From: Pseudomonas sp. ACN8
GTDB lineage: Bacteria; Pseudomonadota; Gammaproteobacteria; Pseudomonadales; Pseudomonadaceae
Direction of reading: 5' to 3'
Length of the DNA stretch: 64,000 nt
Assembly (NCBI RefSeq): GCF_002303925.1
Contig: NZ_MRCS01000005.1
Coordinates: 1-64,000, forward strand
The notes beneath the pieces were generated by a model, which ran no database searches, was not told where the DNA came from, and saw nothing but the letters and a program-made list of their open reading frames with translations. Shown here piece after piece: positions 44,431 through 54,473 of this stretch; within the stretch, counting starts at the first letter, position 1, and each line of letters begins with the position of its first letter. Both the position numbers and the translations under genes were made by a program.

Positions 44431-45828
44431 TCACTTGCCGCGATTGAGGCACTTGAGGTTGCCGATCACCGACTCCAGCGCCCGCTCGAACAGCAAGGTG
44501 TCGTCAAGCACTCGCGCCACGCCGTTGCGCAGCTCCAGGGCCAGGTCGGTGCGACGGCGCTCGCCCTGGGTAACCGCGAGAAAGTCGGCCAGCAATTCGG
44601 AAAATATCGCTGGGTCATCGACAAAGTCATTCAACAGACGCTGTACGACCTGGTCGATGCGCACGTAAAGGCTGTCACGCTCATGATCGTCACAGGCTCC
44701 CCACCCCATGGCCGCGTTGGCGATTTCGTTGAGCAGACGTCGCGCCGGATGATTGCTGCGACTGAAGAAGCTCTTGTCGAGCACCGCCACCTTGACCAGT
44801 GGAATCTGCAATCGGCCAATCAGTGCCTTGAGGGAATCCGGCAGGTTGCGATCATCGAGCATGCATTCGAAAAGCATGGCGACCAGGTTGATCACATCTT
44901 CATCGGCCTCCCCGAAAACCCGCGACCGACCGCTTTTGACGCTGACTCGGGTCAATAACTGTTCGAGCTGGTTGCGCAGATCGAAATCATCAACGGCCGC
45001 CGGTGCCGGCACGTATTGCTGCAAGTGCGAAAGCAGGCGCAACAGATCTCGCGTGGAAATCGGATCGGGGCCCTCATCGGTCAGTCCGACCGTGACGCTT
45101 TTGTCAGGTCGGTCCGTGGTACGACGCACCGGGGCCAGTTTCAGGTTGGGTAAGACACCGGTGGCGAGCAGCAGCTGATTGGCTTCTGCGTAAAGCTGAT
45201 CGGCCTCGCTGAGGACATAGCGTTCGAACAACGTGAGGATGATCAGCTTGACCTTGATCTCAAGCCCGAGCTGGCGTGCGGCTTGCAAAAAGTATTCGCA
45301 GAACATCGCCGGACCCAGAGGGTTGTGCAGGTCGCCCGGCTCCTTGCCCAACAAGGCACAGAGTCGGGCCGTCAGTTGGTCCAGGGCGAAACCGTCGCGA
45401 TCCAGCACCCGGCTGACCATCGCCTGCACCGCGACCGTGCGCTCGCGCTCGTCATCGGGTTGCGCCGTCGAGGTATCGGCCGCCAGAGTCTGGGGCAAGG
45501 CCGCAAACGCGCTTTCGTAGTGGGCAAGTCGGATAAACGCGGCGAAAAGCTGCTCGAGAAAAACCCGCTCGATGCTTTTGCGCTTGAGGCGCAAATCGCG
45601 CATCGCTTGAAAGAAGATGTTCTGCTCGATGTCACAGCGGGCGCGGTCGGCCATTTCGAAGAGGGTGTCGTCGGCGTTGTCGAACAGCGCCTGCAATCCG
45701 TGTCGCAGCTGTTGCGCGGCCTTGTCGCGAACCTGAAGAAGAATCGCCGGCAGTCGGGCGAGTGGCGAGTGAGCCACCTGGTCGGTAGTTGCCTTGTGCA
45801 AAGGCACTACATTCCCGTCGTTGTGCAT
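44431..45828 (-). CDS. DUF1631-like protein upstream of ampD
   Basis: A 465-residue protein of the DUF1631 type: mostly helical, with conserved stretches such as GKEPGDLHNPLGPAMFCEYF and ARRLLNEIANAAMGWG. It has no signal peptide or membrane segment, so it is probably cytoplasmic. Many DUF1631 proteins are longer (about 700 residues); this is the shorter form that sits next to ampDE in Pseudomonas. A GGGAGG site precedes the ATG. It ends 62 bp before ampD on the same strand, so it may lead that operon. The function is unknown. Confidence 0.8.
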   Translation of the reverse strand: MHNDGNVVPLHKATTDQVAHSPLARLPAILLQVRDKAAQQLRHGLQALFDNADDTLFEMADRARCDIEQNIFFQAMRDLRLKRKSIERVFLEQLFAAFIRLAHYESAFAALPQTLAADTSTAQPDDERERTVAVQAMVSRVLDRDGFALDQLTARLCALLGKEPGDLHNPLGPAMFCEYFLQAARQLGLEIKVKLIILTLFERYVLSEADQLYAEANQLLLATGVLPNLKLAPVRRTTDRPDKSVTVGLTDEGPDPISTRDLLRLLSHLQQYVPAPAAVDDFDLRNQLEQLLTRVSVKSGRSRVFGEADEDVINLVAMLFECMLDDRNLPDSLKALIGRLQIPLVKVAVLDKSFFSRSNHPARRLLNEIANAAMGWGACDDHERDSLYVRIDQVVQRLLNDFVDDPAIFSELLADFLAVTQGERRRTDLALELRNGVARVLDDTLLFERALESVIGNLKCLNRGK

Positions 45829-46034
45829 TCGGCCTCCCTGGAACGGTGATGCGTCAACTCGTCAAACTCATGACGTCAAATACAAGGCGAATTATCTTTT
45901 AAAAACTCCCCCTTGCGCCAGAAGACTCTGCATCTGCTCTCAAACAGGCGTTTGCTTGGCAACGATGACCAACACGACAATGGCAGGGATTCGACCAAAT
46001 GCAGGCGCCCGTGCCAACGTAACGCTCTGATGCC

Positions 46035-46064
46035 TTGGGTTGGTCCGTGCCATGGCCCTATAAT
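46035..46064 (+). promoter_or_regulatory. Sigma70 promoter of nadC
   Basis: A consensus TATAAT at 46059-46064 lies 18 bp after TTGGGT, 27 bp before the nadC ATG. Confidence 0.65.
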
Positions 46065-46091
46065 CGAGCCACTTTGTTTGTGGAGTCCGTT

Positions 46092-46940
46092 ATGCCGAAC
46101 CTACATCTCGCCGATCTGACCGCCGAAATCGAAGCCAACGTGCGCCGTGCGTTGCGTGAAGACATCGGCAGCGGCGACATCACCGCGCAGTTGATCCCGG
46201 CCGAACGCCTGGCCAAGGCCACCATCATTACCCGCGATGCGGCCGTCATCAGCGGCACCGCCTGGGTGGATAACGTGTTTCGGCAACTGGACCCACGGGT
46301 GGCGGTGCACTGGCAGGTTGCCGACGGTGAACGGGTGGCGCCCAACCAGGTGCTGTTCCACCTCGAAGGCCCTGCACGCTCGCTGCTGACCGGCGAACGC
46401 AGCGCCCTGAACTTCCTGCAGCTGCTCTCCGGCGTGGCGACCCGCGCGCAGTACCTGGCGGACTTCGTGGCCGAGACTCAGGTCAAGCTGCTCGATACCC
46501 GCAAAACACTGCCGGGGCTGCGCCTGGCGCAAAAGTACGCCGTAACCTGCGGCGGTTGCCACAACCACCGCATTGGCCTGTATGACGCCTTCCTGATCAA
46601 GGAAAACCACATCGCCGCCAGCGGCGGTATCGCCCAGGCCATCGCCGCCGCGCACAAGATTGCCCCGGGCAAACCGGTCGAGATTGAAGTGGAAAGCCTG
46701 GATGAATTGAAAGAAGCGCTGGCGGCCGGTGCCGACATCATCATGCTCGACGAACTGAGCCTGGACGACATGCGCGAAGCCGTGCGCCTGAACGCCGGCA
46801 AGGCCAAGCTGGAGGCCAGCGGCGGGATCAACGAAAGCACGTTGCTGCCGATTGCACAGACCGGGGTGGATTACATTTCGATCGGTGCGATGACCAAGGA
46901 TGTGAAGGCGGTTGATCTGTCGATGCGCCTGAGTCTCTGA
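46092..46940 (+). CDS. nadC: Nicotinate-nucleotide pyrophosphorylase NadC
   Basis: The 282-residue quinolinate phosphoribosyltransferase makes nicotinate mononucleotide from quinolinate and PRPP in de novo NAD synthesis. Family motifs include [14 protein letters not shown] (residues 18-31), [18 protein letters not shown] and the C-terminal barrel signature [26 protein letters not shown] 46092 has GGAG upstream and lies just after a good promoter; an in-frame ATG at 46035 sits inside that promoter. It is divergent from the DUF1631-like gene. Confidence 0.96.
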   Translation: MPNLHLADLTAEIEANVRRALREDIGSGDITAQLIPAERLAKATIITRDAAVISGTAWVDNVFRQLDPRVAVHWQVADGERVAPNQVLFHLEGPARSLLTGERSALNFLQLLSGVATRAQYLADFVAETQVKLLDTRKTLPGLRLAQKYAVTCGGCHNHRIGLYDAFLIKENHIAASGGIAQAIAAAHKIAPGKPVEIEVESLDELKEALAAGADIIMLDELSLDDMREAVRLNAGKAKLEASGGINESTLLPIAQTGVDYISIGAMTKDVKAVDLSMRLSL

Positions 46941-46955
46941 TCACACGTACAAATT

Positions 46956-47053
46956 GTAGGAGCGAGCTTGCTCGCGATGTACCCGAGAGCGCCACGTTTA
47001 ACCAATAAACCCGCGTAATCGTTTACGACCATCGCGAGCAAGCTCGCTCCTAC
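46956..47053. repeat. REP doublet (REPIN), 98-bp class
   Basis: Arms GTAGGAGCGAGCTTGCTCGCG and CGCGAGCAAGCTCGCTCCTAC; the inner class segment GTAATCGTTTACGACC is reversed. It lies between convergent nadC and the small gene. Confidence 0.92.
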
Positions 47054-47061
47054 AGTTCGTG

Positions 47062-47367
47062 TCAAACCACCAGGTTGTTCATCTCGCAGTACTCTTCCCA
47101 CCCGACGCCCAACACCTCGGCAGCTTCTTTGTGCAACTTCAGGCGTTCTGCTTCGTATTCTTCCGGCGTTGAGGTGTACTTGAGCGTCAGCTCCCACGGC
47201 TGCAGGCCCTGGGCTTCGGCCTCGTCCTCGAACGCCCATTGAATCTGGTCTTTCTGATCATCGGCACTCAGGTCCTTGATCTCTTCCATCAGATCCGGCA
47301 CATCCAGCACGTACTTTTTCAGTGCTTCTTCGTGTCTGGCTTCTTGGGTCAATTCTTTTATTGTCAT
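47062..47367 (-). CDS. Small acidic protein of unknown function
   Basis: A 101-residue, strongly acidic, soluble protein (MTIKELTQEARHEEALKKYV at the start, EVLGVGWEEYCEMNNLVV at the end), mostly predicted helical, with no signal peptide. It resembles a small Pseudomonas family of uncharacterised proteins (possibly DUF6388), but I am not certain of the family. ATG 47367 is the start of the conserved-looking part; the frame extends to 47472 through a probable tRNA terminator, so the longer version is unlikely. Confidence 0.75.
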   Translation of the reverse strand: MTIKELTQEARHEEALKKYVLDVPDLMEEIKDLSADDQKDQIQWAFEDEAEAQGLQPWELTLKYTSTPEEYEAERLKLHKEAAEVLGVGWEEYCEMNNLVV

Positions 47368-47428
47368 GGCGTTCTCGTTGATCTGGGGAATGGAAGATGG
47401 ATCTGGATCATCAAGGATCTCTCTGACG

Positions 47429-47453
47429 CAAAAAACCGTAAGCAGCGCGGTTT
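47429..47453 (-). terminator. Probable terminator of tRNA-Thr
   Basis: On the minus strand AAACCG, a 9-base loop, CGGTTT and a further TT lie 47 bp beyond the tRNA 3' end. Confidence 0.5.
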
Positions 47454-47499
47454 GTCTGGCCTTCAGAACCATTCGGGATCATCTGAAAACAAGTCTTGC

Positions 47500-47575
47500 T
47501 GGTGCCCGAGACAGGAATCGAACCTGCGACCTTCGCGTTACGAGTGCGCTGCTCTACCGGCTGAGCTACACGGGC
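47500..47575 (-). tRNA. tRNA-Thr (CGT)
   Basis: A 76-nt cloverleaf with encoded CCA: 5' GCCCGTG acceptor strand, D-arm GCTC...GAGC, anticodon loop CTCGTAA (anticodon CGT) and T-arm GGTTCGATTCC. The anticodon stem GCGCA/CGCGA has an A31-C39 mismatch, and 27-43 is G-A as in the E. coli counterpart. Confidence 0.95.
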
Positions 47576-47644
47576 GGTGGGCTAAACCTAGCACTGACTT
47601 CAGGGGCAGGCAACTTCCGGAACGTCTCAATTTCCTGCAGACAA

Positions 47645-47676
47645 AAAAATGCCCCACAGCTTTCACTGCGGGGCAC
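47645..47676 (-). terminator. Terminator of pnp
   Basis: A 10-bp stem (TGCCCCACAG / CTGCGGGGCA, one wobble) is followed on the minus strand by TTTTTTT. It lies 38 bp after the pnp stop. Confidence 0.88.
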
Positions 47677-47713
47677 TTTCTACAACGTTGAAGCGCTCAG
47701 GCGTAAGGCGTGA

Positions 47714-49819
47714 TTAAACGCCCGAAGCCTTGGCTGCTGCCACGTCTTTGATGGACAGCTTGATACGACCGCGGTTGTCCACGTCCAGTACCAACACTTC
47801 CACTTCCTGGCCTTCTTTCAGGATGTCGGTCACTTTCTCAACGCGAGCGTCGCTCAGCATGGAGATGTGAACCAGACCGTCCTTGCCCGGCAGGATGTTG
47901 ACGAATGCGCCGAAGTCGACGATGCGCTCAACCTTGCCCACGTAGATCTTGCCGATCTCGGCTTCAGCGGTGATGCCCAGAACGCGCTGACGTGCAGCTT
48001 CAGCCGCTTCCTTGGTTTCGCCGAAGATCTTGATCGAACCGTCGTCTTCGATGTCGATCGAAGCCTTGGTCTCTTCACAGATCGCACGAATGGTCGCGCC
48101 GCCTTTACCGATGACGTCACGGATTTTGTCGGTGTCGATTTTCATCGCGATCATGGTCGGAGCGTTGGCCGACAGTTCGGTACGCGACTGGCCAATGATC
48201 TGGTTCATCTGGCCGAGGATGTTCAGGCGCGCTTCCAGGGCTTGGCCCAGAGCGATTTCCATGATCTCTTCGGTGATGCCCTTGATCTTGATGTCCATCT
48301 GCAGCGCGGTGACGCCTTTGGCGGTACCGGCTACCTTGAAGTCCATGTCGCCCAGGTGGTCTTCGTCACCCAGGATGTCGGTCAGGACGGCGAATTTTTC
48401 GCCTTCTTTAACCAGACCCATGGCGATACCGGCAACCGGCGCCTTCATCGGCACACCGGCGTCCATCAGGGCCAGGGAAGCGCCGCAAACGGAAGCCATC
48501 GAGCTCGAACCGTTGGATTCGGTGATTTCCGAAACCACGCGGATGGTGTACGGGAACACGTCAGCGGCAGGCAGCATGGCCGAAACCGAACGACGGGCCA
48601 GACGGCCGTGACCGATTTCACGACGACCAGCGCCACCCATGCGACCACACTCGCCTACCGAGAATGGTGGGAAGTTGTAGTGCAGCATGAACGGGTCTTT
48701 CTTCTCGCCTTCCAGGGTGTCCAGCAGCTGTGCATCACGGGCAGTACCCAGAGTTGCAACGACCAGAGCCTGGGTTTCGCCACGGGTGAACAGAGCCGAA
48801 CCGTGGGTCTTGGGCAGAACACCGACTTCGATGTTCAATGGACGTACGGTCTTGGTGTCGCGACCGTCGATACGTGGCTTGCCGTTAACGATGTTTTCGC
48901 GAACGGTGCGGTATTCGATTTCGCCGAAAGCCGCTTTGACTTCGCTGGAAGAAGGCTGGCCTTCTTCACCGGACAGCTTGGCAACGACCTGGTCCTTCAA
49001 CTCGCCCAGACGAGCGTAACGGTCGGCCTTGACGGTGATGGTGTAGGCCTGGGAGATCGCTTCGCCGAACTCGGCACGGATAGCGCCCAGCAGTTCGGTG
49101 GCTTCTGGCGCAGGAGCCCAGGTCCAGGTTGGCTTGGCAGCTTCAGCGGCCAGTTCTTTAACGGCGTTGATCACAACCTGGAACTCGTCGTGAGCGAACA
49201 GTACCGCGCCCAGCATCTGGTCTTCGGTCAGCTCTTTGGCTTCCGATTCAACCATCAGCACGGCGTCCGAAGTACCGGCAACGACCATGTCCAGGCTCGA
49301 AGCCGCCTGTTGCTCGTAGGTCGGGTTCAGCAGGTAGCCGGTGCTTTCGTGGAACGCAACGCGGGCAGCGCCGATCGGGCCATCGAAAGGAATGCCGGAG
49401 ATCGCCAGGGCAGCCGAGGTACCGATCATCGCAGCGATGTCCGGATCGGTCTTCTTGCTGGTGGAAACGACGGTGCAGACTACCTGCACTTCGTTCATGA
49501 AGCCTTCAGGGAACAGCGGACGGATCGGACGGTCGATCAGTCGGGAAGTCAGGGTTTCTTTCTCGGAAGGACGGCCTTCGCGCTTGAAGAAACCGCCAGG
49601 GATCTTACCGGCAGCGTAAGTCTTTTCCTGGTAGTGAACAGACAGAGGGAAGAAGCCCTTGCCTGGATCGGCTTGTTTTGCACCGACTACGGTCACCAAT
49701 ACGCTGACGTCGTCGTCAACGGTGACCAATACTGCGCCGGAGGCCTGACGGGCGATACGGCCAGTCTCGAGGGTAACGGTCGACTGACCGAACTGGAATT
49801 TTTTGATTACCGGGTTCAC
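47714..49819 (-). CDS. pnp: Polynucleotide phosphorylase
   Basis: This 701-residue 3'-5' phosphorolytic exoribonuclease and degradosome partner has two RNase PH domains (about residues 10-140 and 325-460) separated by the helical linker. KH (about 552-610) and S1 (about 620-690) RNA-binding domains follow. The motif [20 protein letters not shown] lies in the first PH domain, and [20 protein letters not shown] is the KH loop. It follows rpsO by about 200 bp, with a strong hairpin between. In E. coli this leader is cut by RNase III and bound by PNPase for autoregulation. Confidence 0.97.
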   Translation of the reverse strand: MNPVIKKFQFGQSTVTLETGRIARQASGAVLVTVDDDVSVLVTVVGAKQADPGKGFFPLSVHYQEKTYAAGKIPGGFFKREGRPSEKETLTSRLIDRPIRPLFPEGFMNEVQVVCTVVSTSKKTDPDIAAMIGTSAALAISGIPFDGPIGAARVAFHESTGYLLNPTYEQQAASSLDMVVAGTSDAVLMVESEAKELTEDQMLGAVLFAHDEFQVVINAVKELAAEAAKPTWTWAPAPEATELLGAIRAEFGEAISQAYTITVKADRYARLGELKDQVVAKLSGEEGQPSSSEVKAAFGEIEYRTVRENIVNGKPRIDGRDTKTVRPLNIEVGVLPKTHGSALFTRGETQALVVATLGTARDAQLLDTLEGEKKDPFMLHYNFPPFSVGECGRMGGAGRREIGHGRLARRSVSAMLPAADVFPYTIRVVSEITESNGSSSMASVCGASLALMDAGVPMKAPVAGIAMGLVKEGEKFAVLTDILGDEDHLGDMDFKVAGTAKGVTALQMDIKIKGITEEIMEIALGQALEARLNILGQMNQIIGQSRTELSANAPTMIAMKIDTDKIRDVIGKGGATIRAICEETKASIDIEDDGSIKIFGETKEAAEAARQRVLGITAEAEIGKIYVGKVERIVDFGAFVNILPGKDGLVHISMLSDARVEKVTDILKEGQEVEVLVLDVDNRGRIKLSIKDVAAAKASGV

Positions 49820-49965
49820 GGTGTCCTACCTTCTTTGTGGCTCTTGGGGGAACTGGTTTCTTGCGAAATTCTTGGGCAATGTCGGGAATCGGCCCGACTG
49901 GTTTGTCCAGGTGTCACTCAGGTAAAGCAGGTATCCAGATAAAACTTGAGGCTGGAAGCCTGCCA

Positions 49966-49992
49966 TGCACCAGCGGGAAACCCGCTGGTGCA
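49966..49992 (-). promoter_or_regulatory. rpsO-pnp intercistronic hairpin, likely RNase III site
   Basis: A perfect 12-bp stem (TGCACCAGCGGG and its complement) with a 3-base loop lies between the rpsO stop and the pnp start. There is no T-run, so it is not a terminator. The position matches the E. coli pnp leader stem cut by RNase III. Confidence 0.65.
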
Positions 49993-50025
49993 CGACAGAC
50001 AGCCAACCTCTAGCGCAATCGCTTA

Positions 50026-50295
50026 TTAGCGACGCAGACCCAGGCGACCGATCAGAGTCTGATAGCGACCCAGATCCTTGCCTTTCAGGTAGTCCAGCAG
50101 CTTACGACGCTGGTTAACCATGCGGATCAGACCACGACGGGAGTGGTGGTCTTTACCGTTGGCCTTGAAGTGACCTTGCAGCTTGTTGATGTTGGCGGTC
50201 AGCAGTGCAACTTGCACTTCTGGCGAACCAGTGTCACCAACAGCTTGCTGGTAGTCAGCTACGATTTGAGCTTTTTCTTGAACGTCGAGAGCCAT
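50026..50295 (-). CDS. rpsO: 30S ribosomal protein S15
   Basis: An 89-residue S15 of standard length (motifs [26 protein letters not shown] and RLGLRR at the end). It binds the central domain of 16S rRNA early in small-subunit assembly. The start follows AAAAGGATTGCCTC. Two hairpins in its leader suggest autogenous control. Confidence 0.98.
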   Translation of the reverse strand: MALDVQEKAQIVADYQQAVGDTGSPEVQVALLTANINKLQGHFKANGKDHHSRRGLIRMVNQRRKLLDYLKGKDLGRYQTLIGRLGLRR

Positions 50296-50314
50296 GAGGC
50301 AATCCTTTTATCAG

Positions 50315-50363
50315 GAAACTGTTTGTCGAAAAACAGTTTCAACAGGCCAGGGACAAATCCCTG
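50315..50363 (-). promoter_or_regulatory. Tandem hairpins in the rpsO leader, likely S15 autoregulatory site
   Basis: A perfect 10-bp hairpin (GAAACTGTTT / AAACAGTTTC) at 50315-50340 and a 6-bp hairpin (CAGGGA / TCCCTG) at 50348-50363 lie directly before the ribosome site. In E. coli S15 represses its own mRNA by stabilising a pseudoknot in this place. The fold is inferred. Confidence 0.5.
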
Positions 50364-50438
50364 TATCTAAAAAAGAGTAGTGACCGTGCCTGTTGACAGC
50401 CACCCTCGCCAGCCTGCTGTTACACAGACTGGTTTCGG

Positions 50439-51356
50439 TCATTCTGACCGAATCAGTCGACGCGGCGCGATGCGCCCGTCTTCGCTCACTTCACCGATAC
50501 CGATGAAACGACCATTGTGATCCTGTACCCGCACCATGCCGAACTTCGGAGCATCCGGGGCACGTACCGGCTGGCCGTTGAGCCAGTAGAACGCACTCGC
50601 TTCCGAGAACTGCAACAGTGGCCAATCCAGCAGGCCGCTGTCCGATGGCATCAGGAAGCGATCGACCGCTTCGTTGCCGCCTTCGGCATGTACCGCTTCC
50701 AGCTCTTCGAGGGTAACCGTCTGCGCCAGGGTGAATGGCCCGGCCTGGGTACGTCGCAGTTCTGCAACGTAAGCGCCACAACCGAGTTGCTCACCGATAT
50801 CCTCCACCAGGGTACGGATATAGGTGCCTTTGGTGCAATCCACCGCCAGCCGCGCAGTATCACCTTCGAAGGCCAGTAATTCCAAGCGCGTAATAGTAAC
50901 AGAACGCGGTTCGCGCTCCACTACTTCGCCCGCACGAGCCAGCTTGTACAGCGGCTGGCCATCACGCTTGAGCGCCGAGTACATCGGCGGTATCTGACTG
51001 ATTTGCCCACGAAATTTCGGCAGTACAGCCTCGACATCGGAGCGACCAACGGTCACCGGGCGTTCCTGCAAAACTTCACCTTCGGCATCCGCCGTGGTGG
51101 TGGTCTTGCCCAGTTGCGCCAGGGTTTCATAACCCTTGTCGGAATCGAGCAGGTATTGCGAGAACTTGGTCGCCTCACCGAAGCACAGCGGCAACACGCC
51201 GGTGGCCAAGGGATCGAGACTACCGGTATGACCTGCCTTTTCGGCGTTCAGCAACCAGCGAACCTTCTGCAAGGCCGCGTTGGAGGTGAACCCCAGCGGC
51301 TTGTCGAGAAGGATAATGCCGCTGACGTTACGACGGATACGTTTGACCTGAGCCAC
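50439..51356 (-). CDS. truB: tRNA pseudouridine-55 synthase TruB
   Basis: This 305-residue enzyme makes pseudouridine 55 in the T-loop of tRNAs. Catalytic Asp48 lies in [16 protein letters not shown], and a PUA-like C-terminal domain begins near residue 250. It starts 3 bp after the rbfA stop (near-coupled) and lies 143 bp before rpsO. Confidence 0.97.
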   Translation of the reverse strand: MAQVKRIRRNVSGIILLDKPLGFTSNAALQKVRWLLNAEKAGHTGSLDPLATGVLPLCFGEATKFSQYLLDSDKGYETLAQLGKTTTTADAEGEVLQERPVTVGRSDVEAVLPKFRGQISQIPPMYSALKRDGQPLYKLARAGEVVEREPRSVTITRLELLAFEGDTARLAVDCTKGTYIRTLVEDIGEQLGCGAYVAELRRTQAGPFTLAQTVTLEELEAVHAEGGNEAVDRFLMPSDSGLLDWPLLQFSEASAFYWLNGQPVRAPDAPKFGMVRVQDHNGRFIGIGEVSEDGRIAPRRLIRSE

Positions 51357-51359
51357 CGA

Positions 51360-51761
51360 TTACTCCTTGGTGTCTTCGGCTTCTGCCGCAACCGGATGCT
51401 GATTGTCTTCAGCCACTGCGCGCTCGATCAATGCCGACAGGTGCGCGCCACGCACGACGCTTTCGTCGTAGTGGAAGTGCAGCTGTGGAACGCTACGCAG
51501 CTTCATCTCGCGAGCCAGCTGCATGCGCAGGAAACCGGCGGCGGAGTTGAGCACCTTGATGCTTTGTGCGATTTCTTCGGCGCTGTCCTGACCCATCACG
51601 GTGATGAAGATCTTGGCGTGACCGACGTCACGACTGACTTCCACAGCGGTAATGGTGACCAGGCCGACGCGCGGGTCTTTGACTTCACGACGGATCAGTT
51701 GTGCCAGCTCGCGCTGCATCTGATCGCCGATACGTTGGGTACGGCTATATTCTTTTGCCAT
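51360..51761 (-). CDS. rbfA: Ribosome-binding factor A
   Basis: A 133-residue KH-fold 30S maturation and cold-shock factor ([27 protein letters not shown] at the N terminus). It acts in 16S 5'-end processing. It ends directly before truB, and a stable intercistronic hairpin separates it from infB. Confidence 0.97.
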   Translation of the reverse strand: MAKEYSRTQRIGDQMQRELAQLIRREVKDPRVGLVTITAVEVSRDVGHAKIFITVMGQDSAEEIAQSIKVLNSAAGFLRMQLAREMKLRSVPQLHFHYDESVVRGAHLSALIERAVAEDNQHPVAAEAEDTKE

Positions 51762-51811
51762 GTCTTGTTACCTGTTACTGCCTCACGGTGAAACCCGTGT
51801 GGTCTGAAAGC

Positions 51812-51855
51812 GGCAAACGCCCGGCCTGACAGAAGCCAGACCGGGCGTTGCGTTT
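51812..51855 (-). other. infB-rbfA intercistronic hairpin
   Basis: GCAAACGCCCGG pairs with CCGGGCGTTGC (one bulged base), extended by CTG/CAG past a second bulge. It may act as a processing site or partial terminator within the nusA-infB-rbfA operon; there is no clear T-run on the minus strand. Confidence 0.5.
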
Positions 51856-51920
51856 AGAGTCCTGGTGACGAGCTGCGCATTTGCATGCGGCTACCCGTCA
51901 CGGCTCCCGAAGTGCGCGAA

Positions 51921-54446
51921 TTAGAGGCTGCGAGCAACCTGCACCTTCTCGAAGACTTCGATCTTGTCACCGACTTTAACGTCGTTGTAGCTCTTCACGC
52001 CGATACCGCATTCCATGCCGGCACGTACTTCGGAAGCGTCATCCTTGAAGCGGCGCAGGGATTCCAGCTCGCCTTCGAAGATAACGATGTCTTCACGCAG
52101 TACACGGATTGGACGGTTACGGTGCACAACACCTTCGATAACCATGCAACCGGCGATCGCGCCAAACTTCGGCGAACGGAACACGTCACGCACTTCGGCG
52201 ATACCCAGGATGTTCTCGCGAACATCGCTGCCGAGCATACCGGTCAGGGCTTTCTTGACGTCTTCGATGATGTCGTAGATCACGTTGTAGTAACGCATAT
52301 CCAGACCTTCCTGCTCGACGATCTTGCGCGCGCCGGCATCGGCACGCACGTTGAAGCCGAACAGTACAGCGTTGGAGGCCAGTGCCAGGTTGGCGTCGGA
52401 TTCGGTGATACCACCGACACCGCCACCGACCACACGCACCTGCACTTCGTCGTTACCCAGGCCGTTCAAGGCACCGTTCAACGCTTCCAGCGAACCACGG
52501 ACGTCGGATTTGAGGACGATGTTGAGCGTCTTCTTCTCTTCCTGGCCCATGTTTTCGAAGATGTTTTCCAGCTTGCCGGCGTGAGCACGGGCCAGCTTGA
52601 CTTCGCGGAACTTGCCTTGACGGAACAGAGCCACTTCACGGGCTTTCTTCTCGTCGGCAACCACGCTCATCTCGTCGCCAGCGTCCGGGGTACCGTCCAG
52701 GCCGAGGATCTCGACAGGGATGGCCGGACCGGCTTCCTTGATTGGCTTGCCGTTCTCGTCGAGCATGGCGCGAACGCGGCCATAGTTCGAACCGACCAGG
52801 ACCATGTCGCCTTGGCGCAGGGTACCGTCTTGAACCAGAACGGTAGCCACCGGGCCACGGCCCTTGTCCAGACGGGATTCAACCACGACACCGCGACCAG
52901 GAGCCGATGGAGTTGCAGTCAGCTCCAGGACTTCGGCTTGCAGCAATACGGCTTCGAGCAGTTCGTCGACGCCAGTACCCATCTTCGCCGAGACCGGTAC
53001 GAACGGCGTGTCACCACCCCACTCTTCCGACGTCACGCCGTGAACCGACAGTTCGCTACGGATGCGATCGAGATCGGCGCCCGGCTTGTCGATTTTGTTC
53101 ACTGCTACTACCAACGGTACGCCAGCTGCCTTGGCATGCTGAACGGCTTCGATGGTCTGTGGCATCACGCCGTCGTCCGCTGCAACCACCAGGATCACGA
53201 TGTCGGTCGCCTTGGCACCACGGGCACGCATTGCGGTAAACGCAGCGTGACCAGGGGTGTCGAGGAACGTCACCATGCCACGATCGGTTTCAACGTGGTA
53301 AGCACCGATGTGCTGGGTGATACCACCGGCTTCGCCAGCAGCAACCTTGGCACGACGAATGTAGTCGAGCAGGGAAGTCTTACCGTGGTCAACGTGGCCC
53401 ATTACGGTCACGACTGGTGCACGGGAAACTGCCTCGCCTTCAAACTTCAGGGACTCGGCCAGGGAATCTTCCAGGGCGGTGTCGCTGACCAGGGTCACTT
53501 TGTGGCCCAGCTCTTCAGCAACCAGTTGGGCAGTTTCCTGATCCAGTACCTGGTTGATGGTCGCTGGAGTACCCAGTTTGAACATGAACTTGATGATTTC
53601 AGCAGCCTTCACCGACATCTGCTGGGCGAGATCGCCAACAGTGATGGTTTCGCCGATCTTCACTTCGCGCACGACAGGACCGGTAGGGCTCTGGAAACCG
53701 TGAGCGTTGCGCTTCTTCAGCTTGGCCTTGCCGCGACCACCACGACGGAAGCCATCGCTTTCTTCGTCGGTAGTACGTGGAGCAACACGTGGAGCCGGAG
53801 CCTTTTCCTTGACGGAAGCACGATGCGGAGCGTTTTTGCGCTCGCCATCGCCGCTACCGCGACGGTTGCTGTCGTCGGCACGTGGCTTGTCCGGACGGCG
53901 CTGTTCGTCACGCTTGCGGGTATCGGCCGCAGGCGCTGGAGCAGCCGCCACAACCGGTGCGCTTTCGCGAACTGGCTCGGCCACCGCAGCAGGCGCTGCA
54001 ACAGGTACGGTTTGAGCGGTCTGCGCAGTAGCAGGCTGGCGACGCGCTTCTTCTTCGGCGCGACGCTTGGCTTCTTCTTCAGCCTTCTGACGAGCAGCAT
54101 TTTCTACTGCGCGACGTTCATCCAGTTCACGCTTGCGCTCGGCTTCGATTTCTTCCGGGCTGCGCTGTACGAAGACTTTCTTCTTGCGTACTTCAACGCT
54201 GATGCTCTTGCTGCCAGCAACACGCAGGGTGCTGGTGGTTTTACGCTGCAGCGTAATCTTGCGTGGTTCTTCCACTTTCGCCTTGTGGCTGCTTTTCAAG
54301 TGAGTCAGCAACGATTGCTTCTCACTGTCAGTCACATGTTCTTCGGCGGCGGTGTGCGGCAGACCTGCCTCACGCATCTGCTGCAACAGGCGCTCTACCG
54401 GTGTTTTGACCTCATCGGCCAGTTGTTTCACCGTGACTTGCGTCAT
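51921..54446 (-). CDS. infB: Translation initiation factor IF-2
   Basis: This 841-residue GTPase delivers fMet-tRNA to the 30S subunit. It has an IF2 N-terminal domain ([20 protein letters not shown]) and a long charged, repeat-rich linker (about residues 80-270). The G domain has GHVDHGKTS near 347, DTPGHAAF and NKIDKP. C-terminal domains for 50S and fMet binding follow. It starts 27 bp after nusA. An internal start giving a shorter IF2 form, as in E. coli, cannot be confirmed. Confidence 0.97.
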   Translation of the reverse strand: MTQVTVKQLADEVKTPVERLLQQMREAGLPHTAAEEHVTDSEKQSLLTHLKSSHKAKVEEPRKITLQRKTTSTLRVAGSKSISVEVRKKKVFVQRSPEEIEAERKRELDERRAVENAARQKAEEEAKRRAEEEARRQPATAQTAQTVPVAAPAAVAEPVRESAPVVAAAPAPAADTRKRDEQRRPDKPRADDSNRRGSGDGERKNAPHRASVKEKAPAPRVAPRTTDEESDGFRRGGRGKAKLKKRNAHGFQSPTGPVVREVKIGETITVGDLAQQMSVKAAEIIKFMFKLGTPATINQVLDQETAQLVAEELGHKVTLVSDTALEDSLAESLKFEGEAVSRAPVVTVMGHVDHGKTSLLDYIRRAKVAAGEAGGITQHIGAYHVETDRGMVTFLDTPGHAAFTAMRARGAKATDIVILVVAADDGVMPQTIEAVQHAKAAGVPLVVAVNKIDKPGADLDRIRSELSVHGVTSEEWGGDTPFVPVSAKMGTGVDELLEAVLLQAEVLELTATPSAPGRGVVVESRLDKGRGPVATVLVQDGTLRQGDMVLVGSNYGRVRAMLDENGKPIKEAGPAIPVEILGLDGTPDAGDEMSVVADEKKAREVALFRQGKFREVKLARAHAGKLENIFENMGQEEKKTLNIVLKSDVRGSLEALNGALNGLGNDEVQVRVVGGGVGGITESDANLALASNAVLFGFNVRADAGARKIVEQEGLDMRYYNVIYDIIEDVKKALTGMLGSDVRENILGIAEVRDVFRSPKFGAIAGCMVIEGVVHRNRPIRVLREDIVIFEGELESLRRFKDDASEVRAGMECGIGVKSYNDVKVGDKIEVFEKVQVARSL

Positions 54447-54473
54447 GCACTTCTCTCCTCAGGCCGCGCCTAA

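Noticed and set aside
103..47053. CRISPR-like appearance of the repeated GAGCGAGCTTGCTCGCGA motifs
   Set aside because: The copies are scattered kilobases apart as inverted pairs, with no regular spacers and no cas genes. They are REP elements.
50436..50450. CGGTCATTCTGACCG hairpin at the truB stop as a terminator
   Set aside because: The stem is short, it overlaps the coding end, and no T-run follows on the minus strand.
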